A stretch of 56,249 nucleotides of DNA, taken from the NCBI RefSeq assembly GCF_017431965.1, contig NZ_JAFRKB010000065.1, positions 1 through 56,249 of the forward strand. Reading direction: 5' to 3'. The number at the start of each line of letters is the position of its first letter. The first letter of the stretch is position 1. Below the pieces are notes generated by a model. It searched no databases and was not told the origin of the DNA. It worked only from the letters and a program-made list of their open reading frames with translations. Position numbers and translations under genes: made by a program. Shown piece after piece: positions 55,296 to 56,249 of this stretch. Source of the stretch: Methanobrevibacter sp. GTDB taxonomy: Archaea > Methanobacteriota > Methanobacteria > Methanobacteriales > Methanobacteriaceae.

Positions 55296-56249
55296 TGGCT
55301 CATGTTGCTGAATGGAAAAAGGAAGAAGTTAAAGAGCTTTCTGGGATTATTGGCCAATACGATGTAATCGGTATTGTCGATTTGTTAAACATTCCTGCAA
55401 AACAGCTCCAAGAAATGAGAAGATCTCTTAAAGGTAAAGCTGTTATCAGAATGGCTAAAAAGAATCTCATAGATTTAGCTCTTGAAGATTGTAATGCTGA
55501 TAAAAACAACATTGTTGATTTATCCGGACATATGGATGGTCAAGTTGCACTTATCGCAACTGAAATGAATCCTTTCAAATTGTACAAAATATTGGAAGAC
55601 AGCAAAACTCAAGCTCCTGCAAAACCAGGAACTATTGTACCTGAAGATATTGTTGTACCAAGTGGAGACACCGGATTCGAACCAGGTCCATTTTTAGGTG
55701 AATTACAACAAGTTGGAATTCCTGCAAAAATTGATAAAGGTAAAATCTGCGTACAAAAAGACACTGTTGTTGTAGCAGCAGGTGAAGAAGTATCTAAACA
55801 AGTAGCAGCTACTTTATCAAGATTGGATATTAATCCAATGGAAGTGGGAATCGATTTAAAAGCAGTATACGAAGAAGGATCTATTTACACTTCCGATGTA
55901 CTTGCAATCGACGAAGAACAAACATTAGCAGATTTACAAAAAGCGTTCTCAGGCGCATTCAACTTATCTGTAAATGCAGCTATACCTACAACAAAAACTA
56001 TTTCCGCAATATTGTCTCTTGCACATACCAGAGCTGTCAGCGTTGGTGTAGAAGGAGCTATATTAACTTCAAAAACTTCAGAACCAATTCTCGGTCTTGT
56101 AAATGCTAGAATGTTAGCTATTGCATCTGCAATTGCTGATGTTGAAGGCGCAATCGACGATGAATTAGCAGAAAAACTTTCCAATGTTGCTGTAGCAGCA
56201 GCTCCAGTAGTTGAGGAAGAAGTTGTTGAAGAAGAGGAAGAAGAGGAAG
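55295..56249 (+). CDS. rpl10: Large ribosomal subunit protein uL10 (P0), cut off by the window end
   Basis: uL10 is the base of the acidic stalk that recruits translation GTPases. The N-terminal domain ([38 protein letters not shown]) binds 23S rRNA. The archaeal insertion ([22 protein letters not shown]) is typical. Helices that bind L12 dimers precede the acidic [13 protein letters not shown] tail at the edge. 318 residues are present; the last few are missing. The start overlaps the rpl1 stop (TAATG), with GAGGGTGAT as ribosome binding site. Confidence 0.96.
   Translation, partial: MAHVAEWKKEEVKELSGIIGQYDVIGIVDLLNIPAKQLQEMRRSLKGKAVIRMAKKNLIDLALEDCNADKNNIVDLSGHMDGQVALIATEMNPFKLYKILEDSKTQAPAKPGTIVPEDIVVPSGDTGFEPGPFLGELQQVGIPAKIDKGKICVQKDTVVVAAGEEVSKQVAATLSRLDINPMEVGIDLKAVYEEGSIYTSDVLAIDEEQTLADLQKAFSGAFNLSVNAAIPTTKTISAILSLAHTRAVSVGVEGAILTSKTSEPILGLVNARMLAIASAIADVEGAIDDELAEKLSNVAVAAAPVVEEEVVEEEEEEE

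Overview
The window is archaeal and most likely from Methanobrevibacter or a close relative in the Methanobacteriales. The DNA is AT-rich, with TATA boxes and GGTGAT/GGAGG-type ribosome binding sites. It encodes archaeal information-processing proteins (CDC48, pelota, TFE, Spt5, an archaeal DNA ligase, uL11/uL1/uL10), a methanogenesis marker protein, an archaeal cofactor-independent phosphoglycerate mutase, MraY- and MurG-like enzymes expected in a pseudomurein-walled methanogen, and a giant Asn/Thr-rich adhesin-like protein of the kind that is abundant in gut Methanobrevibacter. The genus is inferred from gene content and style, not from a search.

Layout. Positions 2-18370 are the 3' part of one giant surface protein: a beta-helix 'GGA' repeat region, then about 45-50 Ig-like repeats, then a C-terminal membrane anchor. 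Positions 18.6-23.4 kb carry, on the plus strand, a DUF92 membrane protein, a CofE-family protein, phosphoglycerate mutase and a phosphohexomutase. Positions 23.4-24.6 kb carry a DUF4012 protein and a rubredoxin on the minus strand. Positions 24.7-29.5 kb are a plus-strand run: GlmU-type enzyme, gamma carbonic anhydrase, HisC, NrdG-type radical SAM protein and an ASCH-TPR fusion. Positions 29.6-36.7 kb hold a second phosphohexomutase, a membrane-anchored OB-fold protein, a preQ0-type transporter, DNA ligase, ThiC, a DEDDh exonuclease and methanogenesis marker 8. Positions 36.8-42 kb hold an unrecognised secreted protein, CDC48 and TyrA. Positions 42-45.2 kb hold pelota and the MraY-like/MurG-like pair. 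Positions 45.2-52.9 kb hold a dihydrolipoamide dehydrogenase-like protein, HypC, an ACT protein, tRNA-Ile, a MIP18-family protein, an archaeosine-synthase-like protein, an HD protein, TFE, a second CofE-family protein, a stand-alone pyruvate kinase C-domain protein and FtsZ. Positions 53-56.2 kb are the secE-spt5-rpl11-rpl1-rpl10 cluster, cut off inside rpl10.

Two themes link the genes. The phosphohexomutases and GlmU can supply UDP-GlcNAc, which the MraY/MurG-like pair can use for pseudomurein lipid intermediates and the surface-protein machinery for glycans. The other theme is translation and transcription control.

The best leads are regulatory RNA and DNA elements. A three-way-junction RNA fold with a competing hairpin lies at the predicted 5' end of the spt5-rpl11 transcript. 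A near-exact copy of the known archaeal L1 autoregulatory mRNA site lies inside the rpl1 coding sequence. Perfect palindromes lie upstream of the unrecognised secreted protein, the rubredoxin and tRNA-Ile. A single symmetric TATA element appears to serve tyrA and pelota. No CRISPR array, insertion sequence or rRNA gene was seen.
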